From Neoscytalidium dimidiatum (taxonomy: Eukaryota > Ascomycota > Dothideomycetes > Botryosphaeriales > Botryosphaeriaceae): DNA of 64,000 bases. The notes below the pieces were generated by a model. The model made no database searches. It saw only the letters and a program-made list of their open reading frames with translations, and was not told where the DNA came from. Location of the stretch: the NCBI GenBank assembly GCA_037367355.1, contig CM074704.1, forward strand, positions 1,426,001-1,490,000, given 5' to 3'. The position numbers and the translations under genes were made by a program. Below, in pieces: positions 35,516-46,277 of this stretch. How positions within the stretch are numbered: the first letter of the stretch is position 1; each line of letters begins with the position of its first letter.

Positions 35516-37340
35516 TCAAGTGGCACTGGCGTGCATCAATGCGAAGGTGCACAAGCGTGATTTTTCCAGACGCGAGGAAAGTGTGACCATAACAATACTC
35601 TTTGTTGTTCTGACCGGCTCAATGATGTCTAGCCGATTGTCCTTCTCGAAAACAATTTCCAAGTGATCGCCTCCAACCGATCGTACGTTGACCATCTCTC
35701 GGAAGGCCTGCAGGAGCTCGATATCACTGCTTGTGTTGTTCAAACAATCTGTTTTCGCGGAAAATTCACCCAACGTTGTCGTTTCAGAGATTGAATCCCA
35801 TGCGCTGGAGCTGAATGGTTTGATAATAACGAAAGGGACGTAGATCGTGACGTAAGTGCAGTGAATAAGCAATACCACCAGAGCAACAGTTGAAGAAGGC
35901 CCTCTCGCGAGGTAACTCCATCACAGACGTCCCCGTAATCTCTTCCAGGTTTGGGCCCCAACAGAACGCCTTGTTCGTTCACAATTTCCCAGTCTCCGAA
36001 AGGTGAGTGCGACATCCCTACCGCAATCAAGTTAGCAAAAAAAAAAAAAAAAGTCCTCCTTGACCAAGGCGTCAACGCGGCCGCATGGAGCACATCCCGC
36101 ATGACCAAATCAAGCGAAGTCACGTTGACCCCGATATTTGGCCGGTTCTTCGACAATGACGATGCCCCAATTATTTTGCTCGCTACTGTACCGGAAAATG
36201 AAATTGACGTGCTACTATTCGTCCAGCCTGCTATAGCTGTACAAATGTCCACAGTGATCGATGTATCGCTGCCGTCTGTCGGGTTCTGTGGTTGCCTGAT
36301 CAAATTCGTGCGAGGAACAATGACTGCGTTCAACGAGGGAGGCCGGACCAGAGGTTCGCACGTCGTCAGAAACAGGGGTTATTTGCGGGAAAATGAACAT
36401 TGTAGGTCCAAATGATTGACGGCTGACGGTGAGATACCAGACAGTGTCATACTCCACCTGTTGGAGCAAAAACTCGTATGCATCTGTATTCGTTGTTTGT
36501 TGTCTGTCTCTAAGAAAGCGAAGGAGCTAAACTACCTAACTACCCAGCGGTGCTAGCGCCGCGCTAAGCGTACCTGCCATAACACCACCTAGCTAATATG
36601 GCAGAAGCTGCAAATAAAGAGCCGACGGCTGGTGTTGTCGCGGAGGAGAAGTCTCTGGTTAGCCACTGTGAATACCTTGGTGCGCAGAATGGATTCGTCG
36701 GATTCGTCTAAGGAGTCAGCGTGATAGCAGTTCCAAGGCTTGCAGTGAGCATTGCTGAGGTGACAATGGTCGGATGTGACATAGCGATCAGTGAGAAGGA
36801 AGACTGTTGCTTGTACAACGAGGTTATGGCTAAGAGTGTATCAAAAGTGCATGCACCCAGTGGTGTGCCCGTAAGGCAATTATTGTCAGCACCTGTCAAC
36901 TGAGCTGGGAAAAATCGGAGTTTGGGTAGCAAGCAGGTTGCTATAGAAGGCCCGATGGTAGCATCCAGGAGCACATTGAAGACGAAAAATCTCATGAAAG
37001 GGCTCTTCCGTCGTCTTTTCGAAAGACTTCGACGTAAGAACCCCAAAGTATTCCAATGGCCAGAGGTAACTCAAGCTTGTGGTTTGTAGGCCGGCAAGGA
37101 CTGCGCCGAAAGAGATCCTTTTGCCTCCGACATACAGTGAGCGGAGAAACGTAAAGGCAGGCTGGCATATTGATGCTTGCGCGAGGAGTTCTATCAGTCT
37201 GGCGAGAAACTGGAGAGATGTCGTTGAGATGTGCGGCTCGGCATACAGTGCCGAGAGATTGATAATGACCAGCGTAAGGCATGCAGGCCATGGAAGGACG
37301 CGCATGGCCAGCTGAATGAAAGCCTTTGTCCTTTTCCGGC
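35516..37340 (-). pseudogene. Decayed multi-pass membrane protein gene
   Basis: Protein-like pieces in consecutive order on the minus strand lie in shifting frames. First piece (37340-37045): KAFIQLAMRVLPWPACL..., IELLAQASICQPAFTFL and SLSYLWPLEYFGVL, all hydrophobic helices. A frame change near 37040 leads to KSPFMRFFVFNVLLDATIGP and CLLPKLRFFPAQ, ending at a stop at 36708. After the dispersed repeat comes FLLQQVEYDTVWYLTVSR (to about 36400), then SPFGDWEIVNEQGVLLGPKP and GREYG-like DYGDVCDGVTSREG (about 36000-35890). Another frame change near 35880 leads to YVTIYVPFVIIKPFSSSAWD. No splice signals explain the shifts, so a broken gene is the best reading. The family assignment (fungal multi-TM protein with a large exposed loop) is from memory and uncertain. 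Confidence 0.45.
36459..36583 (-). repeat. Dispersed repeat, copy A
   Basis: Reverse complement matches 47150-47279 over about 125 bases, roughly 90% by eye with a 4-base indel. Shared landmarks: GTTATGGCAGG, CGCGGCGCTAGC, GTAGTTTAGCTCCTTCGC and TTTTGCTCCAACAG. It sits inside the decayed membrane-protein locus; its distal end (AYEFLLQQ) reads in frame into that locus. Confidence 0.85.
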
Positions 37341-38819
37341 TAATGGTAACTTTCTTTTTTTTTTTCTCCCTCGGGTCGCAACAGGAATGGGACGACGGCG
37401 GCCAGCGAGAGCAACCTGACATTACGCAAGACGGAGAGGAACAAGACCTTCGCGGCCTGTCCGAAAGAGCGTTGGTAAGTGCAAGCCAGAAAACTGTAAA
37501 ATCCGTTAGTCAGCGCTCTGTATTCCGATTGTGCCCCGATCTAGCTTTCAATCTTCTCCATGTTGGATGATAGTCTTGACAAGTTATTGTTTGAACTCAA
37601 TGGATTGACCCTCTGAGGGTTCAGAAGAGGATAAGACTATTTACACAACCGACACACCGCACTAAGTCCCATTTGTACAATATTCCATGTTAGTCTATTT
37701 ACCGGACGCTTTCGACTTCAAACAAATATAAGAGGCGAGTCTGCGTTTATTGTTTAGATGTTCTTGTAGGGATGTTAGGTCTCATTGTATTTATCAGGCT
37801 ATGGAATCCAAATCTCACCACACGTTTGCGGGGAACGCTGGCGGGTGAGAGCGTGGTCTACTACATGATTCTGGGTTTGACTCCCGTCAGCAGCAGCAGA
37901 AAATTCCTAAGCAAATTCCGCAAAACGGGATCTAAATAATCATGTGGCTGGCTGAATGGTGCATGTGCAAGGTTGCTTACAAGCACATCAGCCAATAATG
38001 CTCGTGTTGGACAAAGTAGTCCTAGCAATCTTATGAAGCCTTTCTTTACGTCGGTATGAAGCCTTGTATAACGAGTTCGGGTCAAATCCAATTAGCGCAA
38101 GATATTGAGGTTCAAAAATAACCGCAACCCCAATCATCAGTGCACGTACGGAGTACATGTAGCCGGCCGGAGGTAGTCACTGCCTACCTTGCCCTTAGTT
38201 TACGATGGGAAAACTTCTTCAACTTCCCACGAGCTAAGATAATGGATAGCCATGAGGGTGAAATACTTTGGTATCGACCTCATGAATGTTATGGCAAAGA
38301 TGAGCTGGTATCACAAGCGCAGTGAGTTTTTGCCGTGCAGTTCGGCTTTGCTGACCGAAGCTACATTGCGCATCAAAACTGGAGAATGAGTTTCGGTCGA
38401 GGATACTTACAGAACGATATTTCACTCCTAGAGAATTGTGATTGTTCGTAGAATCGCAATGCGGGAGTTCCTCTTCAACGCCACGATACAAGTGAATGAG
38501 AACCTAGGCTGGACAGGATTTGGAGGCCGATACAACTGCTGGAAAAGCCTTGAAACTCATTTATCTCCTCAGCATGAAAACAGGTGTGATACGAAACTCC
38601 TTTCTACTCATATGCTGCCGGCTCCGTGTATCTTGCAAAGTTCCAAAAGCCACCCCCTCCTTGGCCATGACTCAACCAGTGCCATTCCCGGACGTATGAA
38701 AAGTAAGGCCAAATACCACCGGATTTTCGTGTTTGCAAGTGTTGATAAACTAGCAGAAGGTCACACGAATGCTTCACGGCCACAATCTCCAAGGAACATT
38801 CAAATGCCCTATATCGCGT

Positions 38820-39575
38820 TCATTGCGCAGTCGCGCTCTTGGCCTTCGCGCTCTCTGCCTCGACCTCCTCCGGCGTCTTGACCGTCAATTCCGTTATCCT
38901 CAACACAGTATATCTATGCTTGCTCTTGACGTGTTTTACATGCCTGTTCCTCCTCTTGGTTTTCTCCTTCACCCGCATCGGCTCGCTCTCCACACCCATC
39001 ACCGTCGCCCTGCATACGAACAACCTATCATCCAAGTAATGCATAATTGTCCCGGGGCGTTCCCTCGTACCCTTAGTCGGTGCCGGAGCGCGCAGCGTGA
39101 AGTCTCTGCTACCGAGCAGGGAGGCGCGGTTGAGGCGGAGCACGTCGCCGGGTTTGACGTTGTGCATGAAGAAGGGAAGGCGCAGCGTGTCGCCGACAGT
39201 CAGGAGGTACGGCTTCGCGTGGATGTGCGCGGTGATGTAGTGCGGCTTCTGGGCCTGCAGCAGTGGCAGAAGCTCCTTGACGGAATCGGAGAGAGGCGTG
39301 TTGCCCAGCGACGGCGCTTCGGCGGTCGGCGAAGGCAGCAGTGAGGCGGAGGGTTGTGCGGTGGCGGGAGATATGGATGATGCCTCGTGCGGTCTTCTTG
39401 CGGGCTCAGAAGTCTTGTGGGTGCTGGATCGGATGAGCTCATCCGGCACGTTGCTCGGCTCGAGGGTGTGCGAAACGGTGGAGAGAGGCCGCGGGCGGGT
39501 GGAAAAGACGCTGGCGGAGGGCAAGAGGGAATTGGCAGTGAGTAGGGAGCGCCGTAGTATGGATTGGGGCAGCAT
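38820..39575 (-). CDS. MRPL49: Mitochondrial large-subunit ribosomal protein bL21m
   Basis: 251 aa, intronless. The C-terminal half is a ribosomal L21 domain: ITAHIHAKPYLLTVGDTLRL, PGDVLRLNRASLLGSRDFTL, VCRATVMGVESEPMRVKEKT and the basic RRNRHVKHVKSKHRYTVLRI. The N-terminus (MLPQSILRRSLLTANSLLPS) is a typical mitochondrial targeting sequence rich in Arg, Ser and Leu. A Ser/Pro/Ala-rich linker of about 100 residues separates them, common in fungal members. The frame is open upstream to another ATG at 39848, but that extension is Lys-rich, starts in T/A homopolymer sequence and is unconserved, so I start at 39575. The symbol follows yeast naming for bL21m. Confidence 0.9.
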   Translation of the reverse strand: MLPQSILRRSLLTANSLLPSASVFSTRPRPLSTVSHTLEPSNVPDELIRSSTHKTSEPARRPHEASSISPATAQPSASLLPSPTAEAPSLGNTPLSDSVKELLPLLQAQKPHYITAHIHAKPYLLTVGDTLRLPFFMHNVKPGDVLRLNRASLLGSRDFTLRAPAPTKGTRERPGTIMHYLDDRLFVCRATVMGVESEPMRVKEKTKRRNRHVKHVKSKHRYTVLRITELTVKTPEEVEAESAKAKSATAQ

Positions 39576-40452
39576 GCTGAATATGAAAGCCCGCAACGCG
39601 TGAACGGGGCGGCAATTGCGCTGGACTGGCGCTGTTCGGGAGTCGTGGTGGACCAGCGGCTGCGGGAGTTCCAGAGAATCCCAGAGGCGGCTCAACTTTT
39701 TTTCCGCCCGCCGCCGACCGACCGACCCAAGATCCCAGCCTGCCTGCAACTTCACTTCGATCTTTTTTTTTTTTTTTACCTTACCTGGCCAAAGCCCACA
39801 GATCGTCCTGCGTTTACTCTTCCGCCGACTTAAAAGAGACATGTCCATCTTCGAAGTGATCTAGTAGACAGGCACCTGATATCAACCTGCTGCAATCGAT
39901 GTGGAAAGAGGCAAGAAAAACACCATATGGTTCTGGTTGAGATTCTACTTCTAATGGACGCGGCTTGGTGGTGGTGGTGTGGAGAGGGGCAGACTTACTA
40001 GCAAAGGAAAAGCTATAATGGTCAATTGCTATCAGAAATGCTTCGCTCGGCATTATTCATCCTTTATTGCGAGATAAGTTATTGCAAAAGCAATAGTGAT
40101 GGTAAGAACTTTCTCGATATCATCTTTCCATTCGATTTCGAGAGATGTTTCGGAATTTTTGCTTGGTATTACACGTTGCCTGACCCTTGGGGCAGACGCC
40201 ATTGTCTCTTGCCTCTTGAGCTTGATACTATCCCCTGCCCGAAGAGAAAAAGGAAAAGGAATGAGAGAATCAGACGCGCTTTGATATCGCCGTCAAACTG
40301 CTCCCGTATGATTTCCCGGACGCCGTCCCATGCATGAAAGTAGCAGCTGACAAGCCATTTGACATCAGATAGAATCCATGAAGGGCTAATAAGTTCCCCT
40401 GTCTAAACGAGGTTCAGAGGGGCAAGAGGGAGGAAGCCGAACAGCAAACCTC
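39576..40452. other. Intergenic, no gene seen
   Basis: Upstream side of the bL21m gene and 3' flank of TFG2. Contains a T-run of about 16 bases near 39763 and AT-rich sequence; no conserved frame. Confidence 0.5.
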
Positions 40453-41600
40453 TCACAGAGCATCCTCCATCTCCTCGTCACCCTCATCATCATCCTCGCC
40501 AAATTCGGGCTCGGGAGCCATCTCCTCCTTGACAGCAGCCTCAGCGAGGCTGGCTATGTGGTAGTAGCTCTCCTCCGCATCTTTGTTGAGCATCCAGGTG
40601 TTGGCGAACTGGCCAGTACGCACAAGGGTGGCGATCTTCGCCAGAGTCTCGCGGAGGTAAGCTTCCGGCTGACGGGTGCGTTCCTTAAGAGCCTTAATGG
40701 GCCAGTACTTGTACTCCTGGAACAACTTGAGCAGCATGTCGAGCAGCTGGTCCTGCGGAATTCGGGCAAACTTGTTGTCCTGAGACTTGGGCTTAGGCTT
40801 CGTGGCCGGAATATCGATAGTGGGATTGCCGGCGGCGGTCGTGCCACCGATGAGGCGGGTGAACTCATGGAGGTTGTTCTCAAGCACGAGGCGGTTGCTG
40901 GCCTCCTGTGTCTTCCTGCTCTCGCTGAGGCGGAAGCGAGCCAGCTCCGCATTGTCGACGGGAATGCAGTTCACGTCGCGTGAGGAGCGCGCGACGAGCG
41001 TTGTGTGTTTCGGGATGGGTTGCTTCTTTCCACCGCGGCCACCCTTGTTCCACCACTTATCTACGCGACCATCCTTGACGCCACCCGCGCCGAAGCCGCC
41101 CTGCTGGTTCTGCCTACCAGGTCGCTTGTAAGCGTTGGGGTTGTAGCCCTCCAGATCCTTCTCCGAGAAGACGAACTCGTTGATAGGCTTCGGGTTGGTG
41201 ACATTGAGCTTGTACTCCTTGGGGTACTCCTGGAACTGCGGCACATTCTGGCGCAGCATGAGCTTCGTCTGCGAAAGTCTCAGAAGTCAGCGCAATGTTC
41301 CTCCGCCATCCTAACGCGAGCAGTTCTGCGAGAGCGCACCTTAGTCTCGTTGCCGTCCTTCCATTCCAAAATGCGACCAATCTCGAACTCCTCGTCGTTG
41401 TCGACCTTGGACAGCACCTCCCAGAGCCACTTCGGCACGCGCGTCAACCACACCTGACGCTCGGGGAAATCGGGGGGGATGTTGAGCTCTCCGGTGTCCT
41501 CGTACATGTCATCGATATCTGCGAAGCCGGGACCGCTGGGCGACTTGGTGTCTGGGTCGGGCTTGATCTGAGGATCGACCTCCATCTTGATTCCGTTCAT
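40453..41600 (-). CDS. TFG2: Transcription initiation factor TFIIF subunit beta
   Basis: RAP30 homologue, part of the RNA polymerase II pre-initiation complex in the nucleus (family knowledge). Two exons, 41600-41340 and 41268-40453, 358 aa. The 71-bp intron (GTGCGC...TTCGCAG) joins NETK to TKLMLRQN. N-terminal dimerisation domain: VWLTRVPKWLWEVLSKVDND, then EFEIGRILEWKDG and PKEYKLNV. The central part has the fungal insertion KDGRVDKWWNKGGRGGKK and GKxx HTTLVARSSRDVNC-like sequence. The C-terminal winged helix is DQLLDMLLKLFQEYKYWPIK, then ALKERTRQPEAYLRETLAKI and FANTWMLNKDAE. The extreme C-terminus is acidic. Divergent from CSN4. Confidence 0.95.
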
Positions 41601-42016
41601 GATGGACGCGGGTAATGGGAGCGCCCGGCAAGCGCGGCGCAAGCGAGGGGGCGGGTTGCTGTTCGCTCTGTACTGTGTGCGGTATCTGTGGATGTACGTT
41701 GGGTGAAAGGCCGAGCGGGCGAGGTGCTTGGTGAGCGCGCGGCGCGAACAATGGTGAGGGCGTGCTATTGTGAGTGGTTTGCGGAGACGAAAGGCGCAGC
41801 CAGCAAGCTCCTCGCCCGTCTCCGTCATGCCAAGCAGCGCCGCAGCGCAGGCAGCGGATTCCACCCACCTTATCGATAACAGGTCGCCCACCCACCACCA
41901 TCTTCCTGGAGCTCCGTGCTGTGCTGCCTCTCCGCTCTACGCTCATCCGCCACTTGCCCCCATTACGCCGCCCGTGTCGTTTACGTAGCACTGCCCAACA
42001 GTTACGCACTGCCACG
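41601..42016. other. Divergent promoter between TFG2 and CSN4
   Basis: 416 bp separate the two start codons. The right part is open in frame with CSN4 but has no conserved residues. No clear TATA box. Confidence 0.5.
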
Positions 42017-43291
42017 ATGAATCCGGATACGCTAGCCTCCGCGGACATCACTGCAGCTCTGCAGGAGCTCGAATCTTCGGCCGCTTCCTCCAAGGCCAGC
42101 GGCTACAATGAACTGTTCGCCAAGATCATCGATACATCCGCGCCCGACACGCTCGCCCCGAACCTCATTGCGTACGTCGAATCACTGCTGGGTGATACCA
42201 TCGGTATTGTAGCATCCCGGCCGCTGCTCGCATCGTTCGTATCGCGCTTCCGTGAGCTCAAGGACCCGGACGTGAAGATCGAGGTAGGCACGCGGGCATT
42301 GGACCTTTTAGCTCCCAAAGTAGTATCCTATGAAGAGCAGGACACAGCCATCAAGCAGATACTCGCAGATGCGTACCAAGAGAACGAAGACTTCATCGCG
42401 TCGGCCAAAATCCTACAGGCGATCCCGCTCGACTCGTCGCAGCGCACCATCTCGGCGGACGACAAGGCCGCTGTCTGGATCCGCATAGTGCGTTGCTACC
42501 TCGAGGAAGACGACCCGACGTCCGCCATGACCTACCTCAATCGCGTCAAAAACGTCCTGCACGGCGTGACGGACAAGACCACCCGTCTGCAGTTTCAGTT
42601 CTCACAGGCCCGTATCCACGACTCGCAGCGCAGCTTCCTCGATGCCAGCGCCGCCTACCACCAGATCAGCAACGAGCCCATCATCGACGAGGAGGAGCGC
42701 CTGCGCGCCCTCTCCGCCGCCATCGTCTGCGCCGTTCTCGCGCCCGCCGGCCCGCAGCGCGCGCGCACGCTCGCCCGCCTCTACAAGGACGAACGCGCCT
42801 CGCAGGTCGAAGAGCACGCCATGCTCGAGAAGATCTTCCTAGACCGACTCCTCACGGCCTCGGAGGTTTCAGCCTTCGCCTCCAAGCTGGCCCCCCATCA
42901 GCTCGCCAAGACGGCCGACGGCTCCACCGTCCTCGACAAGGCCGTCCTCGAGCACAACCTGCTAGCCGCCTCACGCCTGTACGCCAACATCGGCATCGAC
43001 CAGCTAGCCGAGCTGCTCAACGTCGATGCAGACCGCGCCGAGAGCTACGCCGCCCAGATGATTGAGCAGGGCCGTCTGGCTGGCTACATCGACCAGATCG
43101 ACCGCTACATCTACTTCGAAGGCTCTGAGGGCTCCGGCCACCGCAAGACGGGCCACCTCGAGCGCGTCGTCGGCGGCGAGCTGCGCAAGTGGGATGACAA
43201 CGTCAGAGGGCTGGCCGAGGAGGTCGAGCGCGTGACGACTATGATCCAGAGCCAACATCCCGAGTTTTATGCCAAGACGATAGTTGTATGA
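42017..43291 (+). CDS. CSN4: COP9 signalosome complex subunit 4
   Basis: PCI-domain subunit of the COP9 signalosome, which removes NEDD8/Rub1 from cullins and thereby controls SCF ubiquitin ligases (family knowledge). 424 aa, intronless. The N-terminal two thirds is a helical repeat array, e.g. KIEVGTRALDLLAPKVVSYE, QDTAIKQILADAYQENEDF and AAVWIRIVRCYLEEDDPTSA. The PCI winged-helix region is near residues 280-380: VLDKAVLEHNLLAASRLYAN, IGIDQLAELLNVDADRAESY and GRLAGYIDQIDRYIYFEG. Ends with a helical tail, FYAKTIVV. The ATG at 42017 begins MNPDTLASADI, matching where conservation starts. Confidence 0.95.
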   Translation: MNPDTLASADITAALQELESSAASSKASGYNELFAKIIDTSAPDTLAPNLIAYVESLLGDTIGIVASRPLLASFVSRFRELKDPDVKIEVGTRALDLLAPKVVSYEEQDTAIKQILADAYQENEDFIASAKILQAIPLDSSQRTISADDKAAVWIRIVRCYLEEDDPTSAMTYLNRVKNVLHGVTDKTTRLQFQFSQARIHDSQRSFLDASAAYHQISNEPIIDEEERLRALSAAIVCAVLAPAGPQRARTLARLYKDERASQVEEHAMLEKIFLDRLLTASEVSAFASKLAPHQLAKTADGSTVLDKAVLEHNLLAASRLYANIGIDQLAELLNVDADRAESYAAQMIEQGRLAGYIDQIDRYIYFEGSEGSGHRKTGHLERVVGGELRKWDDNVRGLAEEVERVTTMIQSQHPEFYAKTIVV

Positions 43292-43934
43292 GGAGAGCTA
43301 AAGACCAATGGTATCGTTTGTGTGGTAGAATGGAGAAAAGTAGAAAAGTTCATTATTGAAACGCTTACAGATGGGTTGGAGGCTCCGGCTATGTTTTCAT
43401 AGCGTCTGACGTTTCTTTCTGGTAGGGAATTGCATTAGGAATATAATAGGGGAGTTCAATGGAGGCATCGCAGGTGAATTAGGCGAGTGTAGAGGACTAT
43501 GACAACAGATAACATAGGAAACAACCAGTGGCTATGCTGGTTTGTGATCTTCAACAAATTGATGGCGGACATATTTTGAAACCACCCCAAGGGGTTCCTG
43601 GCTATGCTTGCCAGCGAGAATATATATCATTTGCCATCTGTTGTATGAATTCAAGAATTCAAAGTATTGAATGAATCACATAAGCAAGGTGGAAGGTTTG
43701 CTTAGTACCTCCATTACAGCTACTATCCTGTGGGACTTATCAATGCCGATAACGTCAGACGTGGCTCATCCGGTATTTCCAGTGAACCGTTACTCTCGTA
43801 GACGTTGCTTAATCCCCACCTGATCTCGCCTACGCGGAAATTTCCTCAAATACGCACTGTACTGGACAGCTATCTCGTCGACAATAGGTGCCTTTGTGAG
43901 TCCATTGGCCCTGGAGATGATCTATGGAGCATGC
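43292..43934. other. Gap between convergent genes
   Basis: AT-rich 3' flanks of CSN4 and the AAA+ gene; no conserved frame seen. Confidence 0.5.
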
Positions 43935-46277
43935 TCAGGTGTAGCGGCCTTGAGACTGTGGCTTGTCGCGGAGGAACCTATCGTCATCGTTGTCAACCGA
44001 AGAGCTGGTGTCGGAAGAGAGCGAGTCGTTGCTGTGCTCCCTGTCATCCGTAATCTTAGTGACCCTGCTAGCAGGGCTCTTGTCGTTGACGGGACTCAGG
44101 CCTTTATATACCACGACGATGTCACTCTTTCCATTCATCTTGCGACGGACTAGAGCGTGAAAGGTCTTGAGCGGCTGTGTGTTGAGTTCCTCTGTAATTT
44201 CAGTCGGATTCGCTTCACAGTACACCATGACGAACTTGCGCTTGAGCTCCTCGATACCACGCTTCAAGGAACGAGCGCCGAGTTCCGCAGTGTAGTAGGT
44301 GGTGGCAATGTGTTTGACCAGGTCAACACCATCACCCAGGTCCAGGTATGAGCGGCCGATGTAGCGCTTGACTGCCGGATGGCAATTGATGGGAAGACGC
44401 AGTTCCTCAGCAAGCCTCAGAAGGAAGATATGAGTCATAACACACTGCTCAGTCTCTGTGAATGGAAGAAATGGCACAATGATATCCACGCGTCCGGTGA
44501 AAGGAGCCTAAGGTAAATCAGCTGCTGTTGAATCAGAACGCAGGATATGTGTGCTTACACCAAAGTGATCACGGAAAATGTCAAGAACCTTTTGCTGGAG
44601 AGGCGCAACTGGCATATCAGCATTCGCATCCGTCGAATTCGATTCCAGCTTCTTCTGGCAGAATTCCCTGATTTCATGATCACCCAAATTAGTGGCCAGA
44701 ACCCAGAGAATCTTGGAGCAGTCGATGATCTTGTTGGTGCGACGATCATGGTAGGCACCTGAATTTGTCAGCATCATTACCTTTCTGCAGGGCCAGGGTC
44801 TCCACGAGGGGCTCACCAGAGTCACAGATTAAGAGGAGTGAGTGGCGGATCTCCTGGGGAGTCTTATCAAACTCATCTAGAAAGACGACTGCCCGCTCAC
44901 CATCATGCTCAGCCAAGAAGTTGTTTAACTGAGAACCCTCTTCGGAACGTTTGTAGCCGTTGCGGGAGCCGAAAAGGTCAGTGTCATGCTTCATGTGCGC
45001 ACAATCCACAATGGTGATCTCGAGTGAAAGAAGCCTGCCCATCTGGGAAGCCATCTCCGTCTTACCGTGGCCAGAAGGGCCGGCAAAGGCCATGACCAGG
45101 GGATACTGGCTGTTGGTCGCAAGGTGTGCGAATATAGAGTCCTTCACAAGCTTCAGGGCGTATTCCTGCCCAATGACGAAGTGGTCGATAGTGAGGAGGT
45201 CGAGCACGCCGTGGATGTCGGCCAACTGCTTCTTGGTGCCTCCAAGCGAGGCCTCGCACTTCTGAGCGCGCTGCAGAAAGTAAGCGTGAGAAAGGTGAGT
45301 ATACTCATGGCATATATTGCTCCAATGAGTGACACCGCCAGCGTTCTGGGCAATTGCAACAGGATTGAAGCTTGGTCTGGCACCCACTGACAAGAGCAAC
45401 TGTAGGATGGGCAACGAACTTTTCAGCTGCTGGCCAGCGCGGATGACAGCGAATGCGAGTGCCGGAAGTCCGCAGGGCTGACCAATGGTGGTCATGTACT
45501 CGCTGGCGTTCGCGCCGTAGTCGAGAAGCAACCTAATCGGCTGCATGGTGTCGTGACGAATGGCATACTCGATTGCGTAGAAGATTGGGGCAGCTTTGCC
45601 ACAGATCTTTTCATTTATCCTGCTCTTCACGAACTCCGGGACGTAGACGCCGAAATACTCGGAAAGGCTCTTGACAGAGCAAGAGTTTTGCAGCGCAGCG
45701 CAGACAGTCTCATGGTTGAAGGGTATATTGGATACGAAGGCGAGCGCATCATCAGCAGTAGCACAAGGCGGGGCTGGAAGAACAGGGAGCTCCAGCGAGT
45801 CTTCCAGAAGACTGGCCATGTCCCCGGTACCGTGTGACTCGTGAGTGAGTCCGTTGGCTGTCGTGCTCTGAGGCGAAGACTGTTCAGATTGGCGAGGGAG
45901 ACCTTGGTTGGCCTGCTGGGCCATGATAGTCAACACAGGCTTGGCTGGCGTTAGAGGTATCTGCTGCGCGGCAGGAGTAATAGGAGGCTTTGAAGTCCCA
46001 GCAGTACGACAGCCAGAAGATGACTCCGGGGTGCTGGCGTAAGAACTAGCAACAGACGGCTCAAGAGTGGTGGCGGAGAGAGTGCCCTGGACAGGGCCGT
46101 CGTGCGCACTCTCCTTGGCCTCACAGTCCTCAGCAAAGTCTCGAAAGCTCTGGGAGTAATGCTGAATCTCTTCTGTAGACGACGGTTATTAGTGGCTTTG
46201 TGTCCAATCAAACAGTACTTACTGTGCATCCACAGCCACGGCGCGGGCCGGGGAGCAGGGGGGCGTTTAGACGGCAT
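43935..46277 (-). CDS. Ankyrin-like / ClpB-type AAA+ ATPase
   Basis: Four exons: 46277-46223, 46172-44817, 44758-44559 and 44507-43935, total 727 aa. The N-terminal 200 residues include a Ser/Pro/Thr-rich linker. Then come ankyrin-like helices (PIFYAIEYAIRHDTMQPIRL, LLDYGANASEYM and ILQLLLSVGARPSF) at about residues 210-290. The ATPase module is of the ClpB second-domain type: Walker A GPSGHGKTE near residue 383, Walker B VVFLDEFDK near 447, sensor WVLATNLGD, arginine-finger-like FTGRVDIIVPF and small domain GARSLKRGIEELKRK. Exon 2 can be read past the real donor; using GTGAGC at 44816 removes a 58-bp intron with a perfect GCTGAC branch and gives CDSGAYHDRR as in relatives. Only one AAA+ module is present. 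The C-terminus is Ser/Asp-rich. The partner or substrate is unknown. Confidence 0.85.

Larger units (their letters stand above)
33601..38819. other. AT-richer region with gene remnants
   Basis: Base composition becomes clearly more AT-rich than the neighbouring 4 kb. No intact gene is visible. Short protein-like fragments occur: + strand 33879-34061 (e.g. HYDRFHILAFKHEDRK), + strand 38140-38325 and 38456-38580, and the clearer decayed locus at 35.5-37.3 kb. One copy of a dispersed repeat lies at 36459-36583. Confidence 0.45.

Noticed and set aside
37316..37570. Possible + strand exon (QEWDDGGQREQ...) after a T-rich, CAACAG-ended intron-like stretch
   Set aside because: It overlaps the first piece of the decayed minus-strand gene, no start or partner exons could be found, and the splice-like signals alone are weak.
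37830..37905. tRNA-like stretch with GGTTTGACTCCCG
   Set aside because: The B-box resemblance is imperfect and no acceptor stem or A box can be paired with it.
39576..39848. N-terminal extension of bL21m from an upstream in-frame ATG
   Set aside because: It would place a Lys-rich, homopolymer-encoded stretch before a good mitochondrial presequence.
44759..44780. 22-nt intron in the AAA+ gene (GTAATG...TTCAG)
   Set aside because: Far too short for a fungal spliceosomal intron; the 58-bp alternative has a proper donor and gives the conserved protein.
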